Shown here piece by piece: positions 36,801 to 49,000 of a DNA stretch of 64,000 nucleotides. The first letter of the stretch is position 1, and every line of letters starts with the position of its first letter. The position numbers and the translations under genes were made by a program. A model generated the notes under the pieces. It was not told the origin of the DNA, did no database searches, and was given only the letters and a program-made list of their open reading frames with translations. Source of the stretch: Mycteria americana (Eukaryota > Chordata > Aves > Ciconiiformes > Ciconiidae); NCBI RefSeq assembly GCF_035582795.1, contig NC_134369.1, positions 57,040,001-57,104,000 on the forward strand, given 5' to 3'.

Positions 36801-39800
36801 AGCAACTGAAACAAGTTACTTGTAGGTAACAGGAATTTGTTAAGATTTTATGGCATCTGACTGCACACTCTATGAGGTTCAAAGAGATAAATGGATAAAA
36901 TTCTACAGTTTGCAATCTGCAGGAGGCCATGATAGCTGGTCTCAGATCTCTTCTTCTTGCCTTGAAAATCTGCAGTCTCTGAAAACGCGCCGTCTGGCCT
37001 AGGCCAATGCTATTGATACTACATTTTGCCAAGGCATACTACAGATCTATCATGGCAATTCAACCTCTGTTCTCCCTGCCTGAGTCTATTACCAAGGTAC
37101 AAATTCCCATGCAGTCAGACAGCAGGCAGCACTTCACAGCAGGACTAAACTGTGAGGCTTCTGGATTATGGAAGTACTGAGACCACCAACCTCCTTCCAA
37201 AGGCCAGCCCAAAGCCAGCAGGAAACAGTAACTCTTAAAATAGCAGGACAGGCCTGCCTGGGTAAACCTGACTGCCCACTGCTGCTGACAGGCACAACTG
37301 CCCCTTCTCTTGCATTGCTCTAGGATACGTTGACCCTCTGGAAGCTAATTCATCTAACTAAACCCGCAAAACCGTAATCCAGCAAAAAGTGGTTAGTTTT
37401 CTGATGGCTTAGTGAGATGAACCAATTTACAGAAGGATCAAATGAGCTGCAGAGCCAAGGGCACAGGGGCAGAGAGGTGTGCAGGATGGTTATAAAAGCA
37501 TATGGCTGAAAACAGGGCAAGTGACAGCTCCTTCAGCATCAATGAGCTGCCAGACTACAGGATAATTCAGGCTCCAAGGGACCTCAGGAGGTCTCTAGTC
37601 CAACGTCCTCCTCAAAGCAGGATTAGCTATAAGGCTGGACCAGGTTGCTCAGGCCTTTACCCAACTGAGCCTCAAAAACCTCCAAGAACAAGCAGCCTGT
37701 TCCAATGCCTGACTGTCCTCACAGAGAAAAAGCTCGCTCTTATATCCTGGCTGAATCTCTCGTTTCAACTCGCACCTGTTATCCTCTCATCCACCTACCA
37801 CACACCACTGTGAAGAGCCTGGCTCCATCTTCTTGATAACCTTCCTTTAAGATATTGGAGGGCTGCTATTAGGTCCCCACAAAGTCTTTTTCCCAGGTGA
37901 TATAAACCCAGTGCCCTCAGCCTCTCCCCTTGCAGAGCAAGTGCTTCTTGACCATCTTGGTGGCCTTCCACTGCACTTGCTCCAGTTCATCACCTCAACC
38001 ATCCTGTGAAACCTCATCCTTAATCATTAATAACCTGGGCTCATGGACAGGGGACTCACATGCCCAGCTAACTCCCTCAACTTGCTCCTACTCTAACAGA
38101 GCTGTTTCTTCTCCCCACTACCCTTTACACGATTTCTTTTCTTCTCTACTAGGAAGTAGAAAATCAACTCACCTCTCCCGCTCAGCAAACCTTTCCAGGT
38201 TTTTCAGCCTTTGCTTTTGGTGCATGTTGGCATGCAAAGGAAGAGGATCGCAATTTAAGATCGTGAGGAGAGAACTGAGGCGTTTTACACAGTCTATGCT
38301 GTTTGCAAAGACCATGGTTCTTCCTGGATACTGGAGAAGAAAGTAATAGAGATAATAGTCCTTCTCGTCTGTATTACAGTGGATTCTGGTTTCTGTCAGA
38401 GTCTCAACAGTAGCCTCTTTCCTTGTTAAGTCTATCACTTTGGGTTTGCCCTTTATTCCTACTTTTTCCATTAACAATTCTAGTTTGGTCTTCTTGTCCA
38501 TCTTTTTAGCATTCTTTTTCTGTAAAACTCTTGTGGGAGTCTGATGGACTAAAGTCAAAGTGGCAGAAAAAACAAAAGTCTGTCGTTGGGGGTTATATTG
38601 TGAATCATTTAAGATTTCCAGCAACTGAGACAGCTCTAAGAAGTGACCTTTCTCAACCATTCGGTCTGCTTCATCAATCACAAGGCACCTGTCAAATAGA
38701 AAACACACAGTAAAAATAGACTTGTGCAGATAAATACAAATCTGATACACTTCAAAAAGAACTTTTCCTGCTAAACATATAAGGGAAGTTCTGCCTGTAA
38801 AACCCAAAGGAATGACAGGTATGCCGGGGTAGCTACAGCAGCCTTCCACATTTCTTTTTGAAAAATCAGGTTTCTAAAGGGAAAGTGAGGTTTCTGCTAT
38901 TGGCTTTACTTGGTATTTCCTTCCATCAATATAACCACTGTGCATTTCAATAAAATACTCTGGCAAAGAAATAAATTATTTTACATAGTCTAAATTATTT
39001 AATCAGTTAGTGACACCCATGCGGTGGCGCCCAGTTCAGTATCCAGCAGTTAGTCTAAAAGGCACCTTTACCTGAGCTGCCGAAGATTTGAAAGATGCGG
39101 GTGTCTCTCTTTAACTAACTCCCACAGACGGCCTGGGGTTGCAATTACAATTTCTGGCTTTCGATTCAGTACACGTTCTTGCTTCTGTGCAGCCATGCCT
39201 CCAACCAGAATTGCAGTCTTAATGCCTAGAACATATAAGTAATATTTTTTATCTCACTAATTTATCAGTGAACATCTTTACATACATCCACTCAAAGAAG
39301 TATTTTAAAAAGTCTATACCGCAACTTTCAGCAAGCATTTTGGCCAGAAAACTTCAGGGGTTTTATATAACACTGAACATGCAGCAATGCCCTCAATTTT
39401 ACAGAAAAATCCTCATTATAGTTAGACAGCAAAAATAAAGTAGTCTTTCTTTTAGTGCACCTGTCTTCCAATAGCAGGAAGAACCACATATGTCCTCCAT
39501 AGCTGTTAGCTTTGTTTACCAGTTTCAGAATCTCATGTTTTGTCAATTATATCTGCATGAACAAGCATGTTCCTGTTATGAATAACCAGCAGGCCCCTCC
39601 AAGAATAAGACTGAGAAATGCTTGTCTTGCTAATAACTGCTCATTTGCTATGGAATAATCCTAACAAGAATGCTCCCTCGCACTTAATGATTCTCCGGAC
39701 TGCACTGTAGCGCAGAGACCTTAAGTTAGCTTTAAGCAATTTGCTCAGGTACTAAAAAGAGTTTAGCTTTGGAAGCACAGACTCCACACATGGCTTATTT

Positions 39801-42800
39801 CATCCTCCTTCTTCAAAGAATACACTGGCCCATGACAAACTCAATGCTACTGTGCAAGATTCCTCCATTATCCAAGCTACCACAGATCTCTCTTCCCTAC
39901 TACTTGTGGAACCCCATGCTTCCAGGTAGGGATTTTTTTCAAAGTGAGTTTGAGACAATAAAGAAAGGCCACATCAAAACATATTTTCTCTCCTGCTGCA
40001 GCAACTATACATCACTTGGGCAGCAGATTTTTACACACAAATAGCACAGCTCCTTTCAGAACTGTACTGACATAAATTGATTATTTCAGGCTAGGAGTTA
40101 AAATTAGCCTTGTAATCAGCTGTAGACTGATGAGCACAGCAGGACGTGTAGAGACCAAAGGAAGATGTGCTTAAAAGCAGTTCACTGCACTACATATCCT
40201 CTTCAATAAATAAACAATCACTACTATTGGAGAAGTGGGGAGTTTTTTCCCAATTCTCCCCATCTTGAACAGTTTCACATCCTCAACCATTCAACTAACA
40301 GATGTGCTGATCTCTGGTTTGGAAGAGAAAGGAATAGGATGGAATTGCTTTCATCAGGCATGTTACCCAGCAATACGCTGTGGCCTGACTGCTCTAAGAA
40401 GTAAGTCAGACAATCCAGCAATGCCTTCTATCCTTAAAATCTACGGCCATAATTTTTTTTTTGATAGAGCAAAATGATATATAGAGATATATGTACATCT
40501 ATTATCTATATAGATTGATGTATCTGTGAAAAAATGAAATTATGCAATATATTAAAAAATACATATAAAATGAAATTATTTTTAATATATAACCTACATC
40601 ACTCAAAACCAGGACAAAGTTAGCTGTGTCTAACACTGATTCTGTGTTGCTAAAGCACGAATCAATAGCTATTTGAAGGAAGAAACATTTTAAAGCAAAA
40701 TATCCCACATTAACTGTTTACTTCCACATGCATGTCACTGAAGAATCTTAATGCATTTCTCAAACATCAGTGACTACGAACCCTAACCCTTCAAAAGCCA
40801 CCCCAATTTTATGATGCGGAAGAAACTGGCACACGTTCTGGCTCAACACCAATGCCAAGATCCAAACCCAGCATAATGTGGGACATGGCCCATGGGGTCT
40901 ACATACCTGTAAACTTTGCAACTGCATCAATATGGTGTTTTACTTGTACAGCTAATTCTCTTGTGGGAGTAAGGACCAGTCCTAAAAGAGGTCTCTTTTT
41001 ATGGGAGCCAACAGTATGTGTCTCGTCACTGGAATCAAATTCAAAATTTTCCAGCACCTTCACACAGCCTGTTGTGAAAGATGCATCTTCATCCCCACTA
41101 TCTTCAGCGTGCTGATGGGTTAGTTTTTCTGCTTCATCCTCATTTTCCCATCTTGTTTCATCACGATGCTGATGGGACTCTTTAGAAACACTGTCACTTC
41201 TGGTTGTTGAGCTATTTGATTTTTGCCACTGCAGCACAGAGTGAATCATTGGAATTGCAAATGCAAGCGTTTTGCCGCTTCCTAAAAAAACCAAACAAGC
41301 AGCATAATACAGACCGACAAGTCATTTATTTGAAAAGAGAAGAAAAACAACAGCAAATCACACACTGTTCTTAAAACATACAGTTGTAACAGACACAAAC
41401 ACTTGATCTTTAGAAGACCAGAAACTTGCAGCAATAGCATCTTTTCTCCTGTTCCCTTTATACATCTCCTTGAGGTCACCAATAGCATACTTCCTGGGGA
41501 ACAGGTATTTTTCCAATCTCTAGCAGGTCAGGCAGATTCATTTGTTCTGAAAGTGGTTTTTAAAAGCTGCAGTTGCAGCCAAGATATTTTTAAAGAACTG
41601 TATGCCCGTAAGGAGAATACCATGCCCTAATTGACAGTTCTGATCAATGTTCTCCAAATAAAGGAATAGCAAATGAGGCCAAGGACAAACTGGAATGTAC
41701 TTGAAGGATTCACTTCCATCTTCAATTTAGAGTACTGTGTTTACGACTTTCTAAGAAACTGTATTTTGAAATACTCCACCGCCTAATTTCCTGATCTATC
41801 ACCAGCTCACATTTTTATAATCAAAACACATAAATCTGATTTAAAACAGATAATCCACTTTGGAGAGAAGGGTGTTGTAAAATACAAAAATGCTCCCCTA
41901 ACTTTAATTTCAGGGGTTCACTGTAACAAACTGCAAGTCACAGGCCTGCCACATATTCCCCTCTGAACTGTCTCTAATAAAGATGTTAGGAGAAGCCTGG
42001 AAGCACATCCACCCCGGTTAAGGTTCTCATAAATATCAGTTCATTGATCACCAAAGCAGCATCCAGAGCACAAGACACTATTACACTATTCCTGTAACAG
42101 GCCACCACTGAGATTTCCTCTGGAAATCTCATCTCAATTCCTTGAGCACTGTTTGTCCATATCACAAACCCATAATGGTTTGCCAAATTCAGCAACACAG
42201 AATTTTGCCTATTTAGGAGAGAACCTTAATATTAGTTAATAAACAGCTAAGCCCAGTATTCTGACCAATACTGCTGTAAAGCCTCCTTGTATCCACTTCC
42301 CCACATTTCTGCACATCTGGGAGGTCTCTTCTGACTTCTGCACTTGAAGCAGAAACTGTTTATAATCTGCATTTGCAGAGCACTCGTACAATAAGATTCT
42401 GCATTACTAGAACATCTGTTTTTAAGGTGAAGAACACTGCTGATCTTCAAGTAAACGTAATGCACTTTGACTGGTGCAAATGTCAGTGCTGCACCCAGCT
42501 ACATTATGGCTGTGATAATCAGGACTATTCTGCAGGCACTAGATTCACGCACAAATTAAACAAATAATCACCTCATAGGGCACGTTATCCTCACAACACA
42601 CAGATCATATACCATAGCCAGGCCTGCAAAACCAGGAGAAAAGTATGTCTTGGTACCCCCAGATACTACAGCTCAAGCTAATTCATGATCTTTTAAACCG
42701 TTTTAGATTGTAAGGTTTTAGAGATAAAATTTGGTTCCTTAACCAAAAACTTCACTAGTTCTACATCGTAACGAACAGAACTGGTTAAATCCACGGCAAA

Positions 42801-45071
42801 AACAAGCCTTGACATTCCCTGCATCTGATCTCCACAGGGATCTACTGCCATATCAAAATCTTGCCATCCTCCCCTATGTTGCTACCAAGAGGGAAGATGA
42901 ATAGTTGTTTCACCTGTCACCTTCCTCCCTCAGGCCCAATGCTAAGGGAAGCTGTAGAATGTAGAAAAAAGAACTGGACAGCTTCAGCCTCTCACAGCTG
43001 CAGCACTTCCTAACAGACAATTGTCCACACCTCCTCTCAAGTTTCTACAGGAACACTGATGACCCACTGAGCTCTCTCTGGAGAGAACCTGGCTTTCTTT
43101 CATGAAAGAAGAAAATAAATACTACCTCAGGGTTATGCAAAATTAGACAGCAACAACACAACCTGCCACCAACTGTGCTTTCCATTCTGCAGCTAGAGAG
43201 GGATTTGCTTTCCAGCACTGCCAAAACGGCATTTTTTTGAAGCACAAAAACACCATTTAAATTTTCAGTTCCATTTTCAGAAACACTCCCTGCAGGTTTT
43301 TCTAATCTTATTAAAGCTAATAGCACCAGCCTAGTTTCTAATTAAAATAAAAATGCAAATGACTGCATATTTTATTAGTTACTATACCTTCATGTTCAAG
43401 AGCAGTAAATGGCTTTACAAGACAAGCAGTGAGAAGGCAACTGGAACAGATGAAAAGAATGCAATGGAAACCTTTAAACCAATGCAGCTTCCAATCGTGC
43501 TTCCTATTTTTAGTTTTTATGGGGAAAAAATGTTGCACTGCTAAAGAACACAAAACTTCAAAGGTATGGGCAGCAAAAAAAGTTAGAGGGAAAGTAATGC
43601 TCCGAGACTTCACAGCATTGTTTAAGTAAAAAAGAAGCTATAACAAATTTCACAATGCTCAAAGACAAAGGCATGAGCTGATCACAAGCGGGACAAGAGA
43701 CAGTACCTCTCCAGTTAACGGATCAACGTAATACTTCAAGCACAACGTAATACTTCAAGCAGTGAGAAGGGCTGGTGACAACATATAGGCCAAGCCCAGA
43801 GACAGGGCACAGGGTGGGCCTGTTTTGATACAATAAAGGCCTAGGCCATATTCACAATACCTAACACTGTGCCTAGTATGTATTTACCACTCCAAGCTAG
43901 TACTGAACCATGTTCAGAGGAATCCAGTTCTCTGCTTTGCCTTGGCATGGGGACATCCACAGAAGTTAGGCTGTTGGAACATGACTGTGTTTCAATAATT
44001 CTGCCCTTTGCAGTGTATTGCCTTACAGTTCCCAAAATAGGAAACAATTTGACAAACAACAGAAAAAGAGACTTCTGTCAAAAGCACAAAAACTCATTGA
44101 GACTTCAAAACTTTGCACACTGTACTTTGTAAAGACAGAACATCCTGTGTTTCTAAGTTACAAAGTTTTAGTACTTCACAATGAATCATTACTAATATAT
44201 TGAATACACAGAAGACACAAGCTCTTCTCCTACATATAAATGCTTCTTCTGCTACGTATAAAAACTCCTAACAATAAGCTGAATTTAAAGAGGGGAGATG
44301 GGAAGCTCCCAGCATATACAACCAGTTTAACAGATTTGTACCTGTTTCTGCAGCACCAAGAACATCCATATTATCCCGGATGGCAGAAGGCAAGGCTAAG
44401 GCTTGAATAGGAGTCGGAGCACTAAACCCCAGGTAGCTCAAGGCCTGCAACACTGGTTCAGGTACAAACAGGTCTTTCCATGCAGACACATCAGTTTTGT
44501 GATCAGCTGAGGCAGATAAAACTTCTGTTGTCCAGTTTTTAACTTTTTTAGAAGTAGTTACCGATGGAAGAGCTTCTTGAGCTTGAGAAGCCTTATTTTT
44601 AGCTACCTTCTTTTTCTTTTTCTTTGGAGCATCTTTTGTGCTTGAAGTGCTCTCAGCCACAAGTCCGTGGTCTTCACATTTTGCCGCTTCGATTATTTTG
44701 TTACACTTTGCCTCTTTATCAACCGGCACATCAATTTCTGTTGCATTAGGATCACCACTTTTATCTGTTTTGCTTCTCAAATCTTTCTGTTTTTTTTTCT
44801 TTTTGGGAGGGACGACAGGTTCTTCCTCCTCGTCATTGCCTTCTTCTGAAAGACTCTCAGTCTTTCTCTTCATCTCTTTTACTTTCCCCACTTTGGAAGA
44901 ACTTACTAGTTTGTACTCTGTAAGTTCCTCCAAGCATACGATATCTCTAAACTCCTCATCAGCAAATAGATTGGGGTCGATTTGCACAGTTTTCCATTTT
45001 CCTATTACTTCAATGCCTTTTTGTTTCAGTTTAAAGGAGGATTTAAATCGCCTTCCTTTTTTGGCCTTCAT
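30584..45071 (-). CDS. DDX24: DDX24, ATP-dependent DEAD-box RNA helicase (whole coding span)
   Basis: Eight coding exons join to 2406 bases, 801 residues plus stop, with every junction in phase: 45071-44342, 41281-40907, 39225-39072, 38688-38173, 36014-35939, 35339-35151, 32715-32586 and 30819-30584. Human DDX24 is slightly longer (859 residues from memory). Motifs in order: Q motif (FSAPTPIQ), I AAETGSGKT (240-248), Ia PTRELA (349), TPGR (398-401), II DEAD (425-428), III SAT (461-463), V ARGLD (602-606), VI HRSGRTAR (627-634). A Lys-rich, acidic N-terminus and a Lys-rich tail flank the helicase core, as in the family. Known role: nucleolar helicase in large-subunit ribosome assembly, also reported to dampen RIG-I-like signalling and p53. 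All introns are GT-AG except the last, which has a GC donor. No disabling change was seen. Confidence 0.96.
30820..32585 (-). other. DDX24 intron 7 (GC-AG)
   Basis: Starts GCAAGT at 32585 and ends AG at 30820-30821. No repeat family or nested gene was recognised. Confidence 0.85.
32586..32715 (-). CDS. DDX24: DDX24 coding exon 7 (GC splice donor)
   Basis: Encodes ERMNLARQIEKAEFFNSRAK through LDDDMFM, residues 681-723, matching the family segment ERIRLARQIEKSE onwards. The acceptor is TTGCAG. At the 3' end the exon is followed by GCAAGT instead of GTAAGT. Reading on would hit TAG two codons later, while splicing at this GC joins in phase to exon 8 and gives MFMG followed by GRKASEQEE. No GT nearby gives a working junction. 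Confidence 0.92.
32716..35150 (-). other. DDX24 intron 6
   Basis: GT-AG intron. A G-rich run near 34066-34102 (plus strand) is the only notable composition. No nested gene seen. Confidence 0.85.
35151..35339 (-). CDS. DDX24: DDX24 coding exon 6
   Basis: Encodes VPRTSELYVHRSGRTAR, with motif VI (627-634) and its arginine finger, then EGLSLLLIGPDDLINFRKIY and the start of the C-terminal region, residues 618-680. Acceptor TGCAG, donor GTAAAG; both ends fall between codons. Confidence 0.95.
35340..35938 (-). other. DDX24 intron 5
   Basis: GT-AG intron of about 600 bases; nothing further recognised. Confidence 0.85.
35939..36014 (-). CDS. DDX24: DDX24 coding exon 5
   Basis: A 76-base exon coding for CVLLTTDVAARGLDIP and NVQHVIHYQ, the motif V region of the second RecA fold (ARGLD 602-606). 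Acceptor TCAG before 36014, donor GTTAAA after 35939. Its first base completes Ser592. Confidence 0.94.
36015..38172 (-). other. DDX24 intron 4
   Basis: GT-AG intron carrying a CR1 fragment at about 37557-37992; the remainder shows nothing recognisable. Confidence 0.85.
37557..37992 (-). mobile_element. CR1 LINE fragment, 3' part
   Basis: The plus strand reads as the reverse of a CR1 3' end: AAGGGACCTCAGGAGGTCTC, TAGTCCAACGTCC, GGACCAGGTTGCTCAGGCC, GCAGCCTGTTCCAATGCCTG, GGAGGGCTGCTATTAGGTCC, then CCATCTTGGTGGCCTTCCAC. These are diagnostic CR1 words in the order expected for an element on the minus strand, the same direction as DDX24. 5'-truncated, as is usual for CR1, and moderately diverged. 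Confidence 0.88.
38173..38688 (-). CDS. DDX24: DDX24 coding exon 4
   Basis: Encodes residues 421-591. CLVIDEADRMVEKGHF contains motif II (DEAD 425-428), FVFSATLTLVH contains motif III (SAT 461-463), and PGRTMVFANS is motif IV. A Lys-rich linker between the two RecA folds (NAKKMDKKTKLELLM) is typical of DDX24. Donor GTGAGT follows 38173. Confidence 0.95.
38689..39071 (-). other. DDX24 intron 3
   Basis: Short GT-AG intron; nothing further seen. Confidence 0.85.
39072..39225 (-). CDS. DDX24: DDX24 coding exon 3
   Basis: Encodes residues 370-419: LVGGM (motif GG), VIATPGRLWELVKE (motif Ib, TPGR 398-401) and LSNLRQLR. Acceptor CTAG before 39225, donor GTAAAG after 39072. Both junction codons (Gly369 and Arg420) complete correctly with the neighbouring exons. 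Confidence 0.95.
39226..40906 (-). other. DDX24 intron 2
   Basis: GT-AG intron. AT-rich with TATA-type simple sequence around 40470-40600. No nested gene seen. Confidence 0.85.
40907..41281 (-). CDS. DDX24: DDX24 coding exon 2
   Basis: Begins with the SGKT half of the ATP-binding motif I (SGKTLAFAIPMIHSVLQW). An acidic insert rich in Ser, Glu and Asp follows, typical of DDX24 between motifs I and Ia. Motif Ia (LVLTPTRELAVQV) and AVAKFTG close the exon. Acceptor TAG at 41282, donor GTATGT at 40906. Covers residues 245-368. Confidence 0.95.
41282..44341 (-). other. DDX24 intron 1 of the coding region
   Basis: GT-AG intron of about 3 kb that splits ATP-binding motif I. It contains a 19-bp direct repeat at 43724-43761 and otherwise nothing recognisable. 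Confidence 0.85.
43724..43761. repeat. 19-bp tandem duplication
   Basis: CAACGTAATACTTCAAG is repeated with a 19-base period (43724 and 43743), inside a DDX24 intron. Confidence 0.8.
44342..45071 (-). CDS. DDX24: DDX24 coding exon 1
   Basis: Starts at ATG (45069-45071), six bases after a splice acceptor (TTTTTTAG, exon edge 45077), so the 5' leader is spliced. Encodes residues 1-243 and the first base of Gly244: a basic start (MKAKKGRRFKSSFK), acidic and Lys-rich low-complexity stretches (EEEEP, PPKKKKKQK, PKKKKKKVAKNK) likely to act as nucleolar localisation signals, then the Q motif and the first half of motif I (AAETG). Ends at donor GTACAA. Motif I is split by the intron. Confidence 0.95.
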
Positions 45072-45077
45072 TTTTAC

Positions 45078-45467
45078 CTAAAAAATACCCGGGGGGTAAA
45101 AAAGCAGGGTATCAGATCAAAAGAATGAGGATTACATTGATGATATTCGAACACACGGGAACGCAAGGCATAATTCTTGTCCTTCGGGGAAAATAACATG
45201 AATGGCCTTCAATATAACTACAGCAGGCCAGGCCTACAGCCCCGCTCCTGGAACAGCTCCGGGGATACAACTAAAATCGCCGGAATAAATCCCCGCAGGC
45301 CGCGAAGCGCTCCCGCCCCTGCCTACCCGGGGTACCACCCGCCAAAGGCCCGGCACGGCCTCCGCTGCGGCACACGGGAGCTCCGGGCACCCGCCGGGAC
45401 CCGCGGGAGGCCCGAGGGGCCCCACCGGCCCGCAGCCCCGGGGCGAGGGGGTTCCCCCGGCGCTTAC
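45078..45467 (-). other. DDX24 5' UTR intron
   Basis: Donor GTAAGC (from 45467) lies in the CpG island and acceptor TTTTTTAG ends at 45078. The intron separates a non-coding first exon from the exon with the start codon. Inferred from splice signals only. Confidence 0.65.
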
Positions 45468-46060
45468 CGCGCTCTGCAGCCCCAGGCCAGAGAGGAGCGG
45501 AGAGAGGCCGCGGGCCCCGCTCCCCGACAGCCGCCCCCGCTAAGGCCACCGTCCGCCTCGTGCGCTCGCGGGCGCCGCCATTATCGCGTGACGTCACTGC
45601 GCGGCGCCCGCGAGCGCGCTTCCAGGGGGCGGTGCCGGGGCGGAGGGAGGGGGTGGCATGCGCATGCGCCCCCGCGGTGGTGGGAGGTGGGGTGCGGGGT
45701 GGTGCGCTGCTCGCGTGAGATCGTTCCCGGCCCCGGCCCCGGCCGTCGCTCCCCGCTCCCTACGTGTGCGCGTCCCGGTGGCCGGCCCTGCGGGAGCGTC
45801 CCGCCGTGCCCTTTCTTCGCGGGCCGTGTGGGGCGGGCAGCCGGCCCTGCGGAGCGAAGGGCTCGAGGGCAAGCGCTGGCGGTAGTGGTCGGGTTTCTGC
45901 GCCGCCCGTCAGGCGCGCCTCGGCTGTGAGGGGAGGGTGGTGCCTCCGGGGGGGACGGGGCGGCCTGGCAGCCCGGTGGCTCGGCTTGTCCCTCAGGGAG
46001 AGGGCCGGCTGGGGCCGTGCGGGGCGGGGGGGAGTGTTGCTGGCTGGGCCACGCGGAGGG
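45290..46060. promoter_or_regulatory. CpG island, DDX24 promoter
   Basis: Dense CpG with high GC content. TGACGTCA (45589-45596) is a perfect palindromic cAMP-response element / ATF site. A YY1-like word reads ATAATGGCGGC on the minus strand (45574-45584), the usual position just downstream of a start site. The two together suggest DDX24 transcription starts near 45.58-45.60 kb. The island continues a further 450 bases on the side away from DDX24, which would allow divergent transcription. Confidence 0.75.
45468..45588 (-). other. DDX24: DDX24 non-coding first exon (predicted)
   Basis: Sequence upstream of a good donor (GAGCGCG|GTAAGC) within the CpG island. The start edge is an estimate from the promoter motifs next to it. 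Confidence 0.55.
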
Positions 46061-49000
46061 GTGCTGTGTAGCCGCCGGCATCCGCTGTTTCTCCCCGAGG
46101 GAAAGCATGCGGCCTGGCAAGGGAGAGGGTTCTCAGCAAGGCCTCAGTTTAGGTGCTCTAGACTCCCTCTACATTTGGCTATATGATGAGCTTAAGGAGA
46201 CAAGCTTTCTAACGTGTAGGCAACTAACGTGAAGGAATGAGGATACTCCTTTCCAGGTTTTGGGTTACTGGAGAGTAACAACTGCTTGCTAGTGTTACTA
46301 TCAACTTAACTTGCTACTGCAACATACATTTTAAACAAAGCAAACATAGCTGCGGCTTGCAGTCCCCGTGGACTGACGATGCTGATCGTGACAGCTACTT
46401 CACCAGCGTGGAAGAGGACGTACCTGTTTTCTAATCAGGCACTGCCTTTATCTTTCACAAGTACGGTAGTAGCTATGGTGCTGTTTGCATAAATAATACT
46501 AAAGTGTAGATTAGACATACTGCTGCAGCCCTGACAAAGAAGGAATAGGAAAATTTGTTTACCTTCCTGCAACTGAAAATTTTCTTTCAAAATACAATCA
46601 ACATCTCTATAGATCATTTATGTATTCTAGTGTGCATAATACATCTCATTCAAGAAAGAATGCATAAAAGGCCTCTTAAATTTCAACTCTAAAATTAGCA
46701 GCTAAGGTTGAATGTCATCAGCGTTGCTCATTCAATAAAAAAACTTGTTATTCACGCTTGCTTATGTGTTAATGTGTTCTTTATTATTCCCTGCTTAGAA
46801 GAGTATTGTGGGTAAAGTAATGCAATTTGGAGAAAAGTTGCAAATAGCTATAGATGCAAGCATACCACTGAGGTCACAGCATGATTTTTTCTCCTCCTGT
46901 GTGATCAAGTGCTCTTTGCAGCTTGATCTTGGTGTAGGAAGAGGACGTCATAAATCATATACTATGATAATGGAAGATTTTTTTTCTGCTAAAAGATTGG
47001 CAGATGCTCTGAACAGCTTCTTTTGCTATGAGACATTGGGAAGAGAGGAAAAAACAGGAGATTTCTAGGTGATAGAGACCAGGACAGTAGATTAAGGTGC
47101 AATTACAGCAACGATTACAATTATTTCTTCTCTGTGGTATCTCTAGGTGCTTCTTGGTTCTGTGAGAAGATGGGAAAATGGGGGGTTGTTGGTTTTTTTT
47201 GTAATGTGTTAAGGCCAAGGGCAGAAATAAGCATATTAAATGTTTTCAAGGACAGTTTCAGTTCCAGGTAATCATTGTTAATGATCTGCCAATGCACAAC
47301 ATGAGGAGTTGCTTCCAATTCATATCCTCCTGTGAGCAAGGCTAAAGAGCATTTGATACTTTGTCCTCATGTTCTGTAGTTGAAATCAGTGAGAGTCCCA
47401 AAGTGAGTTCAGGGAGCAGGATTTGATAAGGTACCTTTAACACTTCAACCAGCAAACCTTAATTATGTAGTACGGAACTGGAGATAGCGATGACTGATAG
47501 TGCTAGCTCGCTGATAGGAGCTGTGACTGCATGGTCATGGTCAAGTTTAATGCGGGGTCTTTATGCATTCCTTCATTAAATGTATCTTTCCTTCCAGGTT
47601 GTGTAGATTCAAATTAATAAGTGACAATTTTGCTAGTTTACAGTTTTTCCACTTTATCTCTTTTTATTTTACTGGGTATTAGCAAAAGCAAATCTGCAGA
47701 AGCAAAAGAAACTGATTACTCTCAAATTCTGGTGTGGTTGACTTAATGCTGATCCCGAATAAAGAGTAAAAAAAATGTGGACAGGAGAGTTCTTAGTTGT
47801 TAATCCGTCCTTACATAGTTTCAGAGTTTGCAGCTCTGTCCTGAAAGAAAGACTTAACAGGGAAATGACTTGCCAAATTATGCTGAGTTATATTTTTTAA
47901 TGTAATTATGGACATATTTTTACCGGGCATAGGAGTATTCTAATTTTTTCCTCAAGAATCCATTTGTGGATTCAGCTGACTTTTCTTCTTGATCAGTATT
48001 GAGCTCTATATACTATTTATAGACTGAGGGACTGAATTACAAGCCCTAAAACTTAATTTGAAAGAAGGCACATGCCTATTTGTAATAAGCGTGGAGGTTC
48101 AGAAGGTCTTACCTACATAGAGGTGGCAACTCTTCTTACTGCCATGGTGTGAACTGGTTGTACAAGAGGCATTGCTTTTCTGAGTTGCTTTGAAAAGGGA
48201 TAACCAAGGGAACTAAACATTTGCTTAGTTTTAGAGTAACATTAATATTCCTGAGCCTTTGTAACCTGAAAGTGACACAGCTTTGGTATGTTGTGACAAG
48301 GCTTTGTCAACAAGAAGTGTGCATTTGTGTCCTACCAGAGAGCTGGCTGTTACACTCTTGGTAAGTGCAATTACATTATTGACAGTGCAAAGCGAGAGCT
48401 CTTAGTTAAAATGCCAATGATAAATGAAGCAGAAGTCTTGCTTTCTCCCCACCAAGACTTCTTGAGATCAACAGTTACTTAAATACTAGGAAATTGTAGA
48501 TAATATTGTATATTGTATATATAAATAATATTGTATAATTGTAGATAATTGAAGATAATAACATGTATTAATAAGAGTCATGCCACTTGTATGCTTGCAT
48601 AGCTCACGTCAGTACATACATATTTCATTATTTTATCAATAACTTCCAAACAATTTAAGCCAATATGTCTGAGGGCCCAAGAGAAGTCGAGGGGTTTGAT
48701 ATCTATTACAGAACTTTAGCTGACAACAGACCCTTCTGTCCTCCCCAGCTGTAAACTTACAATCCTGCAGATCAGTAGGCCAGAGATTGTGGTTTGGTCC
48801 CCACTGTGCAGTATTAGATACTAGATATTATATGTTTTGTCAATTAATATTTTGATGTTTTGTAAAATATAAAAGATTTCTCCTAAGGTAGGTCAAGCCA
48901 GAGATCTTTTTGACCAATACCTTTAACTTTGGGATTCAGGTAGCTGAATTCAGCACCAGGAACTGTTGAATCTGCGTGTGAGCAACTGATGTAAGCCTTC

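Noticed and set aside
44268-44341. Extra C-terminal residues after AAETG in DDX24 coding exon 1
   Set aside because: Intron read-through; the next exon supplies SGKT and completes ATP-binding motif I.
45177-46186. Open frames of 140-250 codons on both strands at the DDX24 promoter
   Set aside because: Same cause: CpG-island composition, overlapping frames, no domain.
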